DNA of 64,000 bases from an uncultured Corynebacterium sp. (GCF_946222835.1 NZ_CAMIHD010000002.1:62001-126000), one strand, 5' to 3'; shown: positions 37,937 through 48,149, numbered from the stretch's first letter. Program-made: numbers and translations. Notes: a model not told the origin generated them from the sequence alone.

Positions 37937-39463
37937 GTGGAGCAGACAATCGCAGATACCCGTACTTATGAAGTCCGAACCTTCGGCTGCCAGATGAATG
38001 TGCACGATTCCGAGCGCATCTCTGGTCTCTTGGAGGAGGCCGGCTACTCGGCAGCCGGCGAAGGCGTAGAGCCAGATCTCATCGTCTTTAATACCTGCGC
38101 CGTGCGCGAGAATGCCGATAAGCGGCTCTACGGCACCCTGGGTGCCTTGAAGAAGACGAAAGAAAATCACCCGGGCATGCAGATCGCCGTGGGTGGTTGC
38201 TTGGCGCAAAAAGACAAGGACACCGTCCTTGATAATGCCCCGTGGGTAGACGCTGTATTCGGCACTCACAACATGGCTGCGTTGCCGACCCTGCTGGAAC
38301 GCGCCCGCCACAACGACGAGGCTCAGGTAGAGATCGTCGATTCCCTTGAGGCTTTTCCATCCGTCTTGCCGGCCAAGCGTGAGTCTGCCTATGCCGGTTG
38401 GGTTTCCGTTTCTGTAGGCTGCAATAACACTTGTACTTTTTGTATTGTCCCGTCTCTGCGTGGCAAGGAAGAGGACCGCCGGCCGGGCGATATTTTGGCT
38501 GAGGTCAAAGCGTTGGTGGACCAGGGCGTATCTGAAGTCACCTTGTTGGGACAAAACGTTAATGCCTATGGCGTTAATTTCGCCGATCCGGAGATGCCGC
38601 GCGACCGCTTCGCCTTTTCTAAACTTCTGCGTGAGGTAGGCAAGATCGAAGGCCTTGAGCGCCTTCGCTTCACATCCCCGCACCCGGCGGAGTTTACTTC
38701 CGATGTCATTGATGCCATGGCCGAGACCCCCGCCGTGTGCCCGCAGCTGCACATGCCTTTGCAGTCTGGTTCGGACAAGGTCCTCAAGGACATGCGCCGT
38801 TCCTATCGCACGAAGAAGTTCCTGCGGATTTTGGATGAGGTACGCGAAAAGATTCCGCACGCCGCGATTACCACGGATATCATCGTGGGTTTCCCTGGCG
38901 AGACGGAAGAAGACTTCCAAGACACCATGGAACTGGTGCGCCAGGCGCGCTTTGCCTCTGCCTTTACCTTCCAGTACTCGCCGCGCCCAGGTACCCCGGC
39001 TGCGGAGATGGAGGACCAAATTCCCAAAGAGGTGGTCCAGGATCGCTTCGAGCGACTCGTCGCGCTGCAAGACAGCATCCAGGCTGAGGAGAACAAAAAG
39101 CTCATCGGCACGGACGTGAAGCTATTGGTTCAGGCAGGCGGTGGCCGCAAGAACGATGAGACTCACCGCATGACCGGCCGCGCACGCGATGGCCGCTTAG
39201 TGCACTTCACCCCAGTTGATTCTGAGGGCGCGGAAATTTCCGCCGCGATTCGCCCAGGCGATGTGGTCCATACCCAGGTCACTGGTGCGGGTTCTTTCTT
39301 CTTGCTTGCCGACGCCGCCGTTACCTCCCACACCCGCACCAAGGCCGGCGACATGTCTGCTGCCGGCGAGACTCCGACCACCGCGCCCATCGGCGTGGGC
39401 TTAGGCCTGCCGTCGATTGGTAAGCCCGCTGCTGCGGAATCTGGCGATTCTTGCGGTTGCTAG
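37937..39463 (+). CDS. miaB: tRNA-2-methylthio-N6-dimethylallyladenosine synthase MiaB
   Basis: A radical-SAM methylthiotransferase that thiomethylates i6A37 of tRNA, acting after MiaA, which is encoded further down. It is 508 residues with the GTG start: N-terminal UPF0004 domain with cysteines in [21 protein letters not shown] and VGGCLAQ (first 4Fe-4S cluster), radical-SAM cluster C162/C166/C169 in CNNTCTFC, and a TRAM domain at the end, followed by a tail SGDSCGC. The start is not certain: ATG 37901 would add 12 residues, but GTG 37937 has a -10 box 9 nt away. Confidence 0.94.
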   Translation: MEQTIADTRTYEVRTFGCQMNVHDSERISGLLEEAGYSAAGEGVEPDLIVFNTCAVRENADKRLYGTLGALKKTKENHPGMQIAVGGCLAQKDKDTVLDNAPWVDAVFGTHNMAALPTLLERARHNDEAQVEIVDSLEAFPSVLPAKRESAYAGWVSVSVGCNNTCTFCIVPSLRGKEEDRRPGDILAEVKALVDQGVSEVTLLGQNVNAYGVNFADPEMPRDRFAFSKLLREVGKIEGLERLRFTSPHPAEFTSDVIDAMAETPAVCPQLHMPLQSGSDKVLKDMRRSYRTKKFLRILDEVREKIPHAAITTDIIVGFPGETEEDFQDTMELVRQARFASAFTFQYSPRPGTPAAEMEDQIPKEVVQDRFERLVALQDSIQAEENKKLIGTDVKLLVQAGGGRKNDETHRMTGRARDGRLVHFTPVDSEGAEISAAIRPGDVVHTQVTGAGSFFLLADAAVTSHTRTKAGDMSAAGETPTTAPIGVGLGLPSIGKPAAAESGDSCGC

Positions 39464-39471
39464 TAGGAGAG

Positions 39472-39477
39472 TAGGCT
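39472..39477 (+). promoter_or_regulatory. -10 box of a leaderless promoter
   Basis: TAGGCT within GTAGGCTAGT, ending 9 nt before the ATG at 39486; the same string is found at the rimP and ylxR promoters. Confidence 0.5.
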
Positions 39478-39485
39478 AGTAAGCC

Positions 39486-40112
39486 ATGACTGAGGAATCT
39501 TCGACCACCGCGGCCCAAAAAGCAGCTACTGCGGAGCGCAGAGCAGCACAAACAATGGAACTCGGTGGGCACAGGGTGACGCTGTGCATTGCAGTGGTGG
39601 CCTATCTCCTCTACTTGATTTTGCCCTACGCCGGCCCAGCCGACGGTTGGGAGGCATTGACGTTCGGCACCACGTCCAGCGGAGTCAGAATTTCCATCAT
39701 GGAAACCGTCTCCGCGTGGCTCGCTCTTATCGGTTTGGGCATCCTCACTCCGGTGACGATTTTGACCCGTCGAGCTACGTCGGGGCTTGTTGCTTGGATG
39801 CTGGTGACTGTGTCCTTCTTTGCCAACCTGTGGGGGTTCTGGTTCCGCGGCTCTACGGCTGATGGCGCATCGCTGGGCATGTGGGTAGGAATGCTGGCAA
39901 CCTTCCTTGCATTTTTGGCCTATAGCATGGTGGCGTTGCGCCGCAGCCCTGAACAAAAGGCCGCCGAAGCTCAAGTGCGTGCCACCGCCGGACAGCTCGA
40001 TGAGGTGGGCGAGTTCCAATCCAGTCTTGATGACACACCACGGCAGGAGCCGATAGAGGATACTCGCCGCAAGCAGGCCGCTGAGCGCCACCGCGCCCAA
40101 CGCGGCGAGTAA
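39486..40112 (+). CDS. Conserved membrane protein, Rv2732c-like
   Basis: 208 residues with four membrane segments (about 31-50, 75-97, 104-125, 136-155) between a polar N-terminus and a charged, helical C-terminus of about 50 residues. No known domain. Position between miaB and the miaA-dapF-hflX group corresponds to M. tuberculosis Rv2732c, a membrane protein of similar length and unknown function. Leaderless start, by the TAGGCT box. Confidence 0.85.
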   Translation: MTEESSTTAAQKAATAERRAAQTMELGGHRVTLCIAVVAYLLYLILPYAGPADGWEALTFGTTSSGVRISIMETVSAWLALIGLGILTPVTILTRRATSGLVAWMLVTVSFFANLWGFWFRGSTADGASLGMWVGMLATFLAFLAYSMVALRRSPEQKAAEAQVRATAGQLDEVGEFQSSLDDTPRQEPIEDTRRKQAAERHRAQRGE

Positions 40113-40150
40113 AGCGCGCCGCCGCGTCTTTTTCTGCAACGCCTGCGGCT

Positions 40151-41278
40151 CTAGGGTCGCAGGCGCAACTCCCAGGCAGAAGAGCGGGAGAGTTCTCTGG
40201 CGCCAAGGCTGCGGTAGATGGCATTCATGGCCGCGTCTTTGGCCGCAACAGAACCGTAGCAACGCCGCACCCGGGGCCAATAATGCGCAACCTCATGTAG
40301 CGCTGTGAGCTTAGCTAATTGTGCGAGCCCGCGGCAGCGGTGCGGGCGATCGGTGACGGTCAAAGTCCACTCGCATACCGCAGGATTCGCGTCTTCATGC
40401 CTAGCCATTTCCGCCAAAGCGAGGATGTCACCCTCCTCGGCGGTGAGCGCGATAAGCAGTGTATGACCGCGGCGAGAACGCAGCCGGCTGTGGGCTTCGC
40501 GCAACCGAGTGCGAGTCCACATGATGGGCTCGACCGTCAGGTCTCCGGTTTCCGCGTCTTTAGACGCTAGGGTGAGCAGCCGCATCACTTCGTCGAGGTA
40601 GTCTTCCGGGATGTCGTAATCGGGCCACACCTGTGCTGTGATTCCCGCGGGAAGCAGCGCCGCCACGGGGCTTTCGGGGATATCCATGACAAGCTGGTGT
40701 TCCGCATGCCTTTGGGTAAAGCCAAGCTTGCGGTAGACGCTTGTCATGGCGTCGTAGTCTGGGTCCGCACCCGGTGGGTGCAAAAGACCCACGTGGGCTA
40801 CCGTGCGGCCGAGATTCCGGGCCAGCTCCAGTGCTTTCGATCCCATCCATTCGGCGACTTTGCGCCCATCTTCATCGAGTTGCTCTCCGGGAAGAGGCAA
40901 ATCGCATAAAACGCATTCAATCTCTGCGGCCTCACGCTCTTCTAAAAGCGGCAAGCTGATGTGGATGAATCCGAGATAGTCCAGTTCTGGGCTGGGCTCC
41001 ACCGCAGGTATCAGTGGCAAGCCGAGCTCGGAGACTTCGCCAAGGGTGGAATCGCCCTCAACTACTGCAAAGAGATAAGTCTGTGACTCGCTCGATCCTT
41101 GTAGACGCTGCACCACACGGCCTGGCGACGTTGATGCCGCCGCATCGCCGCTTGCTTCCTGGGCTGCAAGGTTGGCCCAGAAGACGAAGCTACGAATGCA
41201 ATCCGCTGGTTCTTTAGAACGGGCGTCAGCGGCAGATGCATGCGGCGGCCGCGGCGGCGCAATATGGACGAGGTGCAC
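40151..41278 (-). CDS. Tandem GNAT-fold acetyltransferase-like protein
   Basis: 375 residues that look like two GNAT domains in a row: the first includes LGFIHISLPLLEEREAAEIECVL and YRKLGF-like SVYRKLGFTQRHAEHQLVMD; the second has EWTLTVTDRPHRCRGLAQLAKLTALHEV (the R/G-rich CoA loop) and AIYRSLGARELSRSSAWEL. Such double-GNAT proteins resemble mycothiol synthase in layout, but this is not clearly MshD. GTG start overlaps the stop of the upstream DUF349 gene (TAGTG), so it is translationally coupled to it. The substrate is unknown. Confidence 0.8.
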   Translation of the reverse strand: MHLVHIAPPRPPHASAADARSKEPADCIRSFVFWANLAAQEASGDAAASTSPGRVVQRLQGSSESQTYLFAVVEGDSTLGEVSELGLPLIPAVEPSPELDYLGFIHISLPLLEEREAAEIECVLCDLPLPGEQLDEDGRKVAEWMGSKALELARNLGRTVAHVGLLHPPGADPDYDAMTSVYRKLGFTQRHAEHQLVMDIPESPVAALLPAGITAQVWPDYDIPEDYLDEVMRLLTLASKDAETGDLTVEPIMWTRTRLREAHSRLRSRRGHTLLIALTAEEGDILALAEMARHEDANPAVCEWTLTVTDRPHRCRGLAQLAKLTALHEVAHYWPRVRRCYGSVAAKDAAMNAIYRSLGARELSRSSAWELRLRP

Positions 41279-42582
41279 TACTTATCGTTGACGGCATTAG
41301 CGGCGGCGTCGGCAAAAGCCTGCCATTGCTCAGCCTGCGCGCGCAGATCAGCGGCCTTTTTTGCATTGCCCTTGGCCTCAGCTGCCTCGGCCTGGGATTT
41401 AAAATCGTCGACCTTTGCCTGGAACTGTGCCACACGTGCCTGGGCTTCTGGGTCGGTGCGGCGCCATTCGGATTTCTCCGCCTCGGTCACGCGCTGCTCG
41501 AGAGCCTCAATCTTGGATTCGTACTCGCGTACTTGCTTGCGGGGAACGAAGCCGATTTCCTCCCACTTTTCCTGCAACTCGCGCAGCTTGGCCTTAGCGC
41601 CCTCGATGCCCTTGGAAGGATCGATCTGGCCGTCGTACTCTGCAATCAAGGCGTCCTTGGCCTTGGCATTTTCTGCAAACTCGCGGTCACGCTCGTCATT
41701 GACGGCGTTGCGAGCGTCGAAGAATTTGTCTTGGGCGGCGCGGAAGCGGGCCCAAAGTTTATCGTCCACCTCGCGCGGGGCGCGGCCGGCTGCTTTCCAC
41801 TCGGTCATCAAATCGCGGTAAGCCCGAGCGGTAGGACCCCAATCGGTGGATTCCTGGATGGCTTCGGCGCGCTCGACGAGTTCTTCCTTCTTTTTGCGGG
41901 CAACTGCTCGGGCACGGTCGAGCTCGGCGAAGTGGGAACCGCGGCGGCGGTTGAAGGAATCGCGGGCGCGAGAATAACGCTTCCACAGCGCATCATCAGT
42001 CTTGCGGTCGATGCCCTTGATTTGCTTCCACTCCTCCAAGATGGCGCGGATGCGGTCACCGGCGGCCTTCCATTCGGTGGAGTTTTCCGCAATATCTTCT
42101 GCCTCAGCTGCCAGCTTTTCCTTGGCGGCAATAGCTTCCTCGCGACGGCGTTCCTTATCTGCCTGCGCTTGCTCGCCGGCTTCTACAGAGTGTTCGATTA
42201 CCGCGTTCAGGCGCTGGTCTAAGGCTGCAATATCACCAATGACTGCAGCAGTTGGCAGGGTTTCGCGCAACTGGGCTGCGCTCCTTTTAATGCCGGCAGC
42301 CTCGCTGGGATTAGCGCGCAGACGAGCCTCGAGCAGTTCAATTTCGGTGGAGAGATCGTCGTAGCGCGCGCCGTAGTGCTGCAAGCCTTCCTCAGGGGTT
42401 CCGGCCTGCCATTCGCCAATCTTGCGCTCGCCCTCCGGGGCAGAAACGAAGACGGAACCATCCGCGGCAACTCGGCCCCACTTGGCCGGGTCATTCTTGC
42501 TCGGTGCCTGTACAGGAACGGGCTTTGCGGTGGGGCGAGGTCCCTTCTTGGGCATGGAACCTGGGGTAGGGATGGGAGACAT
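41278..42582 (-). CDS. DUF349 coiled-coil protein, Rv2731-like
   Basis: 434 residues, highly charged and helical, with at least three DUF349 units: WKAAGDRIRAILEEWKQIKGI, WGPTARAYRDLMTEWKAAGRAPRE and LRELQEKWEEIGFVPRKQVRE. The N-terminal 70 residues are Pro/Lys-rich and polar. Equivalent to M. tuberculosis Rv2731 by size, family and position. DUF349 proteins are thought to act in RNA or ribosome contexts, without proof here. ATG 42582 is chosen because GGAGGG lies 6 bases upstream. Confidence 0.9.
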   Translation of the reverse strand: MSPIPTPGSMPKKGPRPTAKPVPVQAPSKNDPAKWGRVAADGSVFVSAPEGERKIGEWQAGTPEEGLQHYGARYDDLSTEIELLEARLRANPSEAAGIKRSAAQLRETLPTAAVIGDIAALDQRLNAVIEHSVEAGEQAQADKERRREEAIAAKEKLAAEAEDIAENSTEWKAAGDRIRAILEEWKQIKGIDRKTDDALWKRYSRARDSFNRRRGSHFAELDRARAVARKKKEELVERAEAIQESTDWGPTARAYRDLMTEWKAAGRAPREVDDKLWARFRAAQDKFFDARNAVNDERDREFAENAKAKDALIAEYDGQIDPSKGIEGAKAKLRELQEKWEEIGFVPRKQVREYESKIEALEQRVTEAEKSEWRRTDPEAQARVAQFQAKVDDFKSQAEAAEAKGNAKKAADLRAQAEQWQAFADAAANAVNDK

Positions 42583-42718
42583 GACAAGCCCTCCTATGCA
42601 TAGATCGCCGCGCGTCACGGCTGCCGGATAAAATCATTGGATACATTACCGCGAATATCCCGCGCGTGCCCAGATTCCATTTAATTACCTCCACTTGGGT
42701 AGATAGTATGGAGGAATA

Positions 42719-43318
42719 ATGTTCAATCTCATGGTGATGCCAGCCTCACCGGCGCTGGCCGTGGAGCTTTCTGCAAATGATGCTGCCTCCCGGGCACTGC
42801 TTGCCGCTGCCCGCACCCTTGCGGTGGAGGCTGCGGCGGCCGGACTAACGCAGGTAGATATCGTCGGCAGCCAGGATAAGCGCTGGCACTCCGCCCATAC
42901 CGGCAGTTTGCAGGCCTGGGGAGCCGCGACTGACCTGGGCGGTGGCAACTTTCTGCCCGAAATAATGGCTCGCTACGTACTGCACAGTGTGCCGCAGCTC
43001 CACGTACGCTCAAGCCGGGAACACATCGGCCAACCGGATTCGGGGGCATTTACCGTCATCGTGACGGACGGCAGCGCAGGCCTAACCGAGCGCGCCCCCT
43101 TGGCGCTCGTTCCCGGCGCGCAGGAGGCGCACGAGTGGTGCGAGGAGGTGCTGATGGGGGCGTCGGCAAGCGGGGCAGGCGGCTGGCTTTCCCAACGCGG
43201 CGTAGAAGAGCCTGTACTTTGGGAGGAATTGGCAGGGCTACAGCCAAAGAAGGCCCAGTTGCTTGCTACCGACGCAACCCTAGGCGTTGGTCGCTATGTC
43301 GCAGGATGGGAGGTCTAA
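42719..43318 (+). CDS. Uncharacterised Ala-rich protein, Rv2728c-like
   Basis: 199 residues without signal or membrane segments. Notable stretches: [24 protein letters not shown] and [23 protein letters not shown]; the alpha/beta pattern with conserved Asp/His resembles the LigB-type fold, but no catalytic set can be confirmed. It overlaps miaA by one base (TAATG), so it is translated with it. The position matches Rv2728c of M. tuberculosis. Confidence 0.8.
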   Translation: MFNLMVMPASPALAVELSANDAASRALLAAARTLAVEAAAAGLTQVDIVGSQDKRWHSAHTGSLQAWGAATDLGGGNFLPEIMARYVLHSVPQLHVRSSREHIGQPDSGAFTVIVTDGSAGLTERAPLALVPGAQEAHEWCEEVLMGASASGAGGWLSQRGVEEPVLWEELAGLQPKKAQLLATDATLGVGRYVAGWEV

Positions 43319-44214
43319 TGCGCCCGATTGCAGTCTTTGGCCCCACCGCCTCGGGCAAATCCGCGTTAGGGCTGGCGCTTGCACATGAGCTAGACGGCGA
43401 GGTGGTCAACGTTGATTCCATGCAGCTTTACCGCGGCATGGATATTGGCACCGCAAAGCTCACCCCGGCCGAGCGTGAGGGGATCCCGCACCATCAGCTC
43501 GATGTGTGGGAGGTGACCCAGACCGCTTCTGTGGCGCGCTACCAGCGCGATGCCATCGCGGACGTGGAAGGGATCATGGCCCGCGGCAAAACCCCCATCT
43601 TGGTTGGCGGGTCCATGCTCTATGCCCAAGCGCTTGTCGACGACTGGCAGTTCCCACCCACCGACCCCACCGTGCGCGCCAAGTACGAGGCGCGGCGCGT
43701 GGAAATTGGCACGGACGCGTTACACGCAGAGCTGGCGCAGGTGGATCCGGCCGCGGCCGCCATTATTGAAGATAAGGACCCACGCCGTACTGTCCGCGCG
43801 CTCGAGGTCATTGAACTAACCGGCAAGCCCTATAAAGCCAGCCAACCGCCGAAAGACGCCCCGCCACGGTGGGGCACCCGCTTGCTGGGGCTGCGCACCA
43901 CCGCGGATTGGTTGAATCCGCGCATCGAGCTGCGCACGCACCAGATGTTCGAGCGCGGGCTCATCGAGGAAGTCGAGCGTCTCCAAGCGCAGGGCTTGGT
44001 GGCCGATTCCACCGCCGGCCGCGCGATCGGCTATGCGCAGGTATTTCAAGCCCAGCGCGGCGACCTCACCTGGGATGAGGCCGTCGAGCGTACGATTACC
44101 GGCACCCGGCGGTATGTACGCCGGCAACGCTCCTGGTTCAACCGTGATAAACGCATCACATGGCTGGATGCTGCGGGTGATACGACCGCCCAGGCCTTGC
44201 GCGCGCTAGGGTAG
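43318..44214 (+). CDS. miaA: tRNA dimethylallyltransferase MiaA
   Basis: Adds the dimethylallyl group to A37 of tRNAs, the substrate then used by MiaB. It is 298 residues with P-loop [18 protein letters not shown], the [17 protein letters not shown] motif and HHQLDVWEV, and the [15 protein letters not shown] block. The start ATG overlaps the stop of the preceding gene, and the family start [13 protein letters not shown] confirms it; a longer frame upstream is a coincidence. Confidence 0.97.
   Translation: MRPIAVFGPTASGKSALGLALAHELDGEVVNVDSMQLYRGMDIGTAKLTPAEREGIPHHQLDVWEVTQTASVARYQRDAIADVEGIMARGKTPILVGGSMLYAQALVDDWQFPPTDPTVRAKYEARRVEIGTDALHAELAQVDPAAAAIIEDKDPRRTVRALEVIELTGKPYKASQPPKDAPPRWGTRLLGLRTTADWLNPRIELRTHQMFERGLIEEVERLQAQGLVADSTAGRAIGYAQVFQAQRGDLTWDEAVERTITGTRRYVRRQRSWFNRDKRITWLDAAGDTTAQALRALG
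44207..44212 (+). promoter_or_regulatory. -10 box of a leaderless dapF promoter
   Basis: TAGGGT at the very end of miaA, ending 8 nt before the dapF ATG. Confidence 0.55.
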
Positions 44215-44219
44215 GGAGC

Positions 44220-45080
44220 ATGAAATTTGCCAAGGGCCATGGAACTGAGAACGACTTCGTCATCGTCGAGGACCCTGCGGCCGCCACGCCGCTTGCACCT
44301 GCGCGCGTAGCGGCCCTGTGCGATCGCCGCGCCGGCATTGGTGGCGATGGCCTGCTGCGTGTCGTGCGTGCCGATGCCTTGCTTGCGGCCGGTGAAATAG
44401 CCGAACTGGCCGAGGGTATTGCGCCCGATGATTGGTTTATGGATTATCGCAACGCCGACGGCTCCGTGGCCGAAATGTGTGGAAATGGCACCCGCGTTTT
44501 CGCTCACTGGCTGCGTTCGCGTGGCCTCGTGGAGGAAGACGAATTCACCATTGGCACCCGCGCCGGTGCGAAACGCGTTAAGGTGCATTCTTTTGATGAG
44601 CACGCGGCCGAGGTCACCGTGGAAATGGGCCCGGCCGAAGTAACTGGCGTATCCACTGCGTCTATGGCCGGTGAGAGTTACGCTGGTCTGGGCGTCGACA
44701 TGGGAAACCCGCACCTCGCGGCCGTGGTGCCCGGGCTGGACTCCGAGGGCCTTGCGGCCAAGACCTTGGAGCAGCCGGTCATCGATGCGGATTTCTTTCC
44801 AGCTGGCGTGAACGTGGAGCTGGTAACCCCACTGCGCGATGGCCACGTACACATGCGCGTCTTCGAACGCGGGGTGGGAGAGACGCGCTCTTGCGGCACC
44901 GGCACTGTGGCGGCCGCGACTGCCGCGCTTGCCGACGCCGCCGTCGACCACACCACCACCCCTCATGGCACCGTGCACGTACACGTACCCGGCGGTGAGG
45001 TGACCGTGGAAATCTATGAGGGCGGCTCTCGCCTGACCGGCCCGTCCGCCATTATCGCCACCGGCGAGACCTCGCTGTAG
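44220..45080 (+). CDS. dapF: Diaminopimelate epimerase
   Basis: Converts LL-DAP to meso-DAP for lysine and peptidoglycan. It is 286 residues: [15 protein letters not shown] at the start, the first catalytic cysteine in [15 protein letters not shown] (C87) and the second in [13 protein letters not shown] (C225), the racemase pair. It has its own predicted leaderless promoter inside the end of miaA. Links to the other lysine/DAP genes dapB and dapA in this window. Confidence 0.97.
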   Translation: MKFAKGHGTENDFVIVEDPAAATPLAPARVAALCDRRAGIGGDGLLRVVRADALLAAGEIAELAEGIAPDDWFMDYRNADGSVAEMCGNGTRVFAHWLRSRGLVEEDEFTIGTRAGAKRVKVHSFDEHAAEVTVEMGPAEVTGVSTASMAGESYAGLGVDMGNPHLAAVVPGLDSEGLAAKTLEQPVIDADFFPAGVNVELVTPLRDGHVHMRVFERGVGETRSCGTGTVAAATAALADAAVDHTTTPHGTVHVHVPGGEVTVEIYEGGSRLTGPSAIIATGETSL

Positions 45081-45105
45081 ATCGCGACCTGCCCCCGGTG
45101 AGTGT

Positions 45106-45717
45106 TTAGGCGCTGTGCCCTTCGCCTTGTTCTTCCTCGAAGGCTTGCTCCTCGAGGGCTTGGCGGCGCAGGGTGCGGTTTTCCACTTCGTTCTTTTCAT
45201 ATTTCGGCCCGAGCGCAAAGGCAGCGCGGCGGGCCGAAAGCCATGTTTCTTTGAGTTCGCGGGCCCTTTCATCGGTTACCTTGAGCAAAGAGTCCAGCTC
45301 GTTCGTGCTGACCTCTTCCGCGTTCACGCGCAGGTTCAACCGGCGCAGGAAACGCCGGGCGCCCGACAGCTCATAGTGGAAGGCTTCGATGATGGGGTCA
45401 GAGCAATCCAAATCTAAAAGCGCCGGCCGGTAGAGCGTGCGGTCTGCGATTTTTTCGGCCGCCTCGGAAGATTGGAAGTCTTCGTATTCTGCAATGACGT
45501 CTTCGATATCTTCGGCAGAGAGGCGAATTGAGCCGCGTAGCGCCGCCTGCTCAGAAGCATCCGGGCGGGTATAGAGCATGAGCAGGGCTGCCGCAATCAG
45601 CAGCGCTGCGATGAAAAGACCAGGGATTTTGAGGGTCGCCACAACCGCTACTGATCCCACTAAGATCAGCACTAGAACCAGTACGCGCCGGTTCCGCGCG
45701 TTTTCAGGAAATGGCAT
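45106..45717 (-). CDS. Conserved membrane protein of unknown function
   Basis: 203 residues. It starts MPFPENARNRRVLVLVL with two adjacent membrane segments (about 12-50), then a cytoplasmic-looking, acidic, helical domain (RLSAEDIEDVIAEYEDFQSSE; RRFLRRLNLRVNAEEVSTNELD) with a Glu-rich tail. ATG 45717 is chosen because it gives this regular membrane topology; the much longer frame upstream reads through the neighbour's Cys/Gly tail out of frame. I do not recognise a family. Confidence 0.75.
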   Translation of the reverse strand: MPFPENARNRRVLVLVLILVGSVAVVATLKIPGLFIAALLIAAALLMLYTRPDASEQAALRGSIRLSAEDIEDVIAEYEDFQSSEAAEKIADRTLYRPALLDLDCSDPIIEAFHYELSGARRFLRRLNLRVNAEEVSTNELDSLLKVTDERARELKETWLSARRAAFALGPKYEKNEVENRTLRRQALEEQAFEEEQGEGHSA

Positions 45718-45752
45718 CCACACAACTACTCCATTAGGCCTTTGCGTCCGTT

Positions 45753-46541
45753 TTAGTGGCCTCCGCAGCCGCAACCGCCGGAGCCACAACCGCAGCCCGC
45801 ACCGTCGCCGCAACCGCCGCTGGGCAGCTCGATGGAAGCGGTAAGCATGGCGGTGCCGGCCACGATAGAGTCCTTCGCCGGCAGCTCTTGGACCTCTGCG
45901 GGAAGACAGAGGTCGAAAGGGCAGAGTCCATCCATAATGAGGTGGGCGAATTTCTCGCCGGTGAGCTCGTTGGTGCGCCATTCGGATTCCATGACGCGGG
46001 CCGCGAAGGTAGCGGCCGGAGTGGGAACTTCCGCCCCAGAACCGGAAGAAATTACCTTCGCTCCAGCGGACTCAAAGAGCTCTGGGAATTCGCCCTCGGC
46101 CTCCTCATAGGCAGCGGCGGACTCATAGGTGCGTACATCAAGGCCCATCGCAGTAAGGGAAATTTGCTGCCATTGCTGCAAGGGTTCGTCGACAAGCAAA
46201 GGCCCCTGCGCCAGGTTCGCGGTGGCCTGGGCGATGGTGGTACCGAAAGGATCGATGATTTCCAGTAGAGCAAGAACATCGTTGACCATCTCCACGTGGG
46301 CGAACCCCTGCGTGACGGCATTAAAGCCAATGAAGGTGGCAAAAGGCTCTACCGCGAGGATATTGAGCTGCGCACCCGAGGGATCAGTGAACTGAATTAG
46401 CTGGCCCCCGCGAACCTCACCGGTAACGGCCAAGCGGTCGCTGGCGATGGCGGCTTCGACGGCATCTTGCCAGCGTTCGAAATTGAGGCCAATGGCCTGC
46501 ATCTCGGTATTCTGCTTCACCCCAGTGTCCTTAACGTTCAT
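45753..46541 (-). CDS. Uncharacterised protein with Cys/Gly-rich C-terminal tail
   Basis: 262 residues, soluble, with an acidic helical and beta body (QAIGLNFERWQDAVEAAIA; GAQLNILAVEPFATFIGFNAV; two further cysteines in GLCPFDLCLPAEVQ) and an abrupt tail CGDGAGCGCGSGGCGCGGH carrying six cysteines and a final histidine in 19 residues. Such tails can bind metal ions. Start 46541 is set by a TACAAT box 8 nt upstream (leaderless). Divergent from hflX. No family recognised. Confidence 0.75.
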   Translation of the reverse strand: MNVKDTGVKQNTEMQAIGLNFERWQDAVEAAIASDRLAVTGEVRGGQLIQFTDPSGAQLNILAVEPFATFIGFNAVTQGFAHVEMVNDVLALLEIIDPFGTTIAQATANLAQGPLLVDEPLQQWQQISLTAMGLDVRTYESAAAYEEAEGEFPELFESAGAKVISSGSGAEVPTPAATFAARVMESEWRTNELTGEKFAHLIMDGLCPFDLCLPAEVQELPAKDSIVAGTAMLTASIELPSGGCGDGAGCGCGSGGCGCGGH

Positions 46542-46548
46542 GCTCGCC

Positions 46549-46554
46549 ATTGTA
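46549..46554 (-). promoter_or_regulatory. -10 box of a leaderless promoter
   Basis: TACAAT on the minus strand, ending 8 nt before the ATG at 46541. Confidence 0.55.
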
Positions 46555-46625
46555 TCGCCTTCTGGAGCCAGTCAAGAATCCGCAATTCCCGCTTTCGGCC
46601 GCAACGTGTCAAAATGGACGGTAGT

Positions 46626-48119
46626 ATGACCGAATTTTCCCAGCACAATAACGACGATCTCCTCGCCCGCGCGTTCCGCGATAACGATGCCCCGGCCGCG
46701 CCGGAGGCGACACCCACCACTGGTGACCTCGACCTGGCAGAGCGCAACGCTTTTCGCCGCGTAACCCGCGAGACCACCATCCGCGCCGAGGACACCACCG
46801 ACGGCTACGAGGTGGAGTACCGAAAGCTGCGCCTTGAGCGCGTCATTTTGGTCGGCGTGTGGACCGAGGGCACCGTGGCCGAGGTTGAAGCCACCATGGA
46901 CGAGCTAGCTGCGTTGACCGAGACTGCCGGTGCCGAAGTAGTAGAAATGATCTACCAAAAGCGTGATAAGCCAGATTCTGGCACGTTCATCGGCTCCGGA
47001 AAGGTCAAAGAACTGCGCGATATTGTCGAGGCGACTGGCGCCGATACCGTGGTCTGCGATGGTGAGCTCAACCCCGGCCAGCTCACCGCACTCGAGCGGG
47101 CGCTCAATACCAAGGTCATCGACCGCACGATGCTCATCCTTGACATCTTTGCCCAGCACGCCAAGTCCAAAGAGGGTAAAGCCCAGGTGTCCTTGGCGCA
47201 GTTGGAGTATCTCTATACCCATACCCGCGGTTGGGGCGGCAATCTCTCGCGCCAGGCGGGCGGCCGCGCCGGTTCCAACGGCGGCGTGGGACTGCGCGGT
47301 CCCGGCGAGACCAAGATTGAGATCGATCGCCGTCGCATCCGCACAGAGATGGCTCGCCTGCGCAAAGAACTGCGCGCAATGAAGACTGCCCGTGAAGTCA
47401 AGCGTTCCAAGCGCCAGCGATCGACCATCGCGCAGATCGCTATTGCGGGCTACACTAACGCCGGAAAATCTTCACTCATTAACGCCATGACCGGTGCGGG
47501 CGTGCTGGTGGAGGACGCGCTTTTTGCTACGTTGGATCCCACCACTCGCCGTGCCACGCTTGCCGACGGCCGCCAGCTTGTCTTCACCGACACCGTCGGC
47601 TTCGTTCGCCACCTGCCCACGCAGCTAGTCGAGGCCTTCAAATCCACCCTGGAGGAGGTGCTGGCCGCCGATATCATGCTGCACGTGGTCGACGGCTCTG
47701 ACCCATTCCCGCTCAAGCAGATTGAGGCGGTCAACCAGGTCATTTATGACATTGTCGCTGAGACCGGCGAGCAGGCCCCGCCGGAGATTATCGTGATTAA
47801 CAAGATCGATCAGGCCGATCCACTCGTGCTCGCCGAGCTGCGTCACGTTCTCGACCACGAAGACGTGGTCTACGTATCTGCGCGCACAGGCGAGGGAATC
47901 GATGACCTAACCGCGCGCGTGGAGCTCTTCCTTAACTCTCGCGATAGCCACGTTAAACTGCAGGTTCCTTTCACTCGCGGCGATGTGGTGGCCCGCGTTC
48001 ACGCTGAGGGCACGGTGCGCCACGAGGAGTATACGGCCGACGGCACGCTTGTCGACGTCCGCCTTCCCACACCCGTCGCCCGCGAACTTGCTGAATTCAT
48101 CGTGGAGGAAGTTTCTTAA
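46626..48119 (+). CDS. hflX: Ribosome-associated GTPase HflX
   Basis: Splits stalled ribosomes under stress. It is 497 residues. N-terminal HflX domain: DELAALTETAGAEVVEMIYQ, the glycine-rich GWGGNLSRQAGGRAGSNGGVGLRGPGE linker that contacts the peptidyl-transferase centre; then the G domain with G1 GYTNAGKSSLINAM, G3 DTVGFVRHLPTQL and G4 NKID. ATG 46626 (MTEFSQHN) is preferred; ATG 46614 is an alternative. Follows miaA-dapF as in most actinobacteria. Confidence 0.96.
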   Translation: MTEFSQHNNDDLLARAFRDNDAPAAPEATPTTGDLDLAERNAFRRVTRETTIRAEDTTDGYEVEYRKLRLERVILVGVWTEGTVAEVEATMDELAALTETAGAEVVEMIYQKRDKPDSGTFIGSGKVKELRDIVEATGADTVVCDGELNPGQLTALERALNTKVIDRTMLILDIFAQHAKSKEGKAQVSLAQLEYLYTHTRGWGGNLSRQAGGRAGSNGGVGLRGPGETKIEIDRRRIRTEMARLRKELRAMKTAREVKRSKRQRSTIAQIAIAGYTNAGKSSLINAMTGAGVLVEDALFATLDPTTRRATLADGRQLVFTDTVGFVRHLPTQLVEAFKSTLEEVLAADIMLHVVDGSDPFPLKQIEAVNQVIYDIVAETGEQAPPEIIVINKIDQADPLVLAELRHVLDHEDVVYVSARTGEGIDDLTARVELFLNSRDSHVKLQVPFTRGDVVARVHAEGTVRHEEYTADGTLVDVRLPTPVARELAEFIVEEVS

Positions 48120-48149
48120 AACCGCCCGCGTGATCCATAATTAAGGCTC

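Noticed and set aside
37922..39070. A 382-residue minus-strand frame
   Set aside because: Antisense of miaB.
39321..40280. A 319-residue minus-strand frame
   Set aside because: Covers the end of miaB and the Rv2732c-like membrane gene in antisense; the plus-strand genes are clearly real.
41236..42222. A 328-residue Leu/Gly-rich plus-strand frame
   Set aside because: Shadow of the DUF349 gene on the minus strand.
44046..45272. A 408-residue minus-strand frame
   Set aside because: Runs antisense through dapF and the ends of two genes; no coding features.
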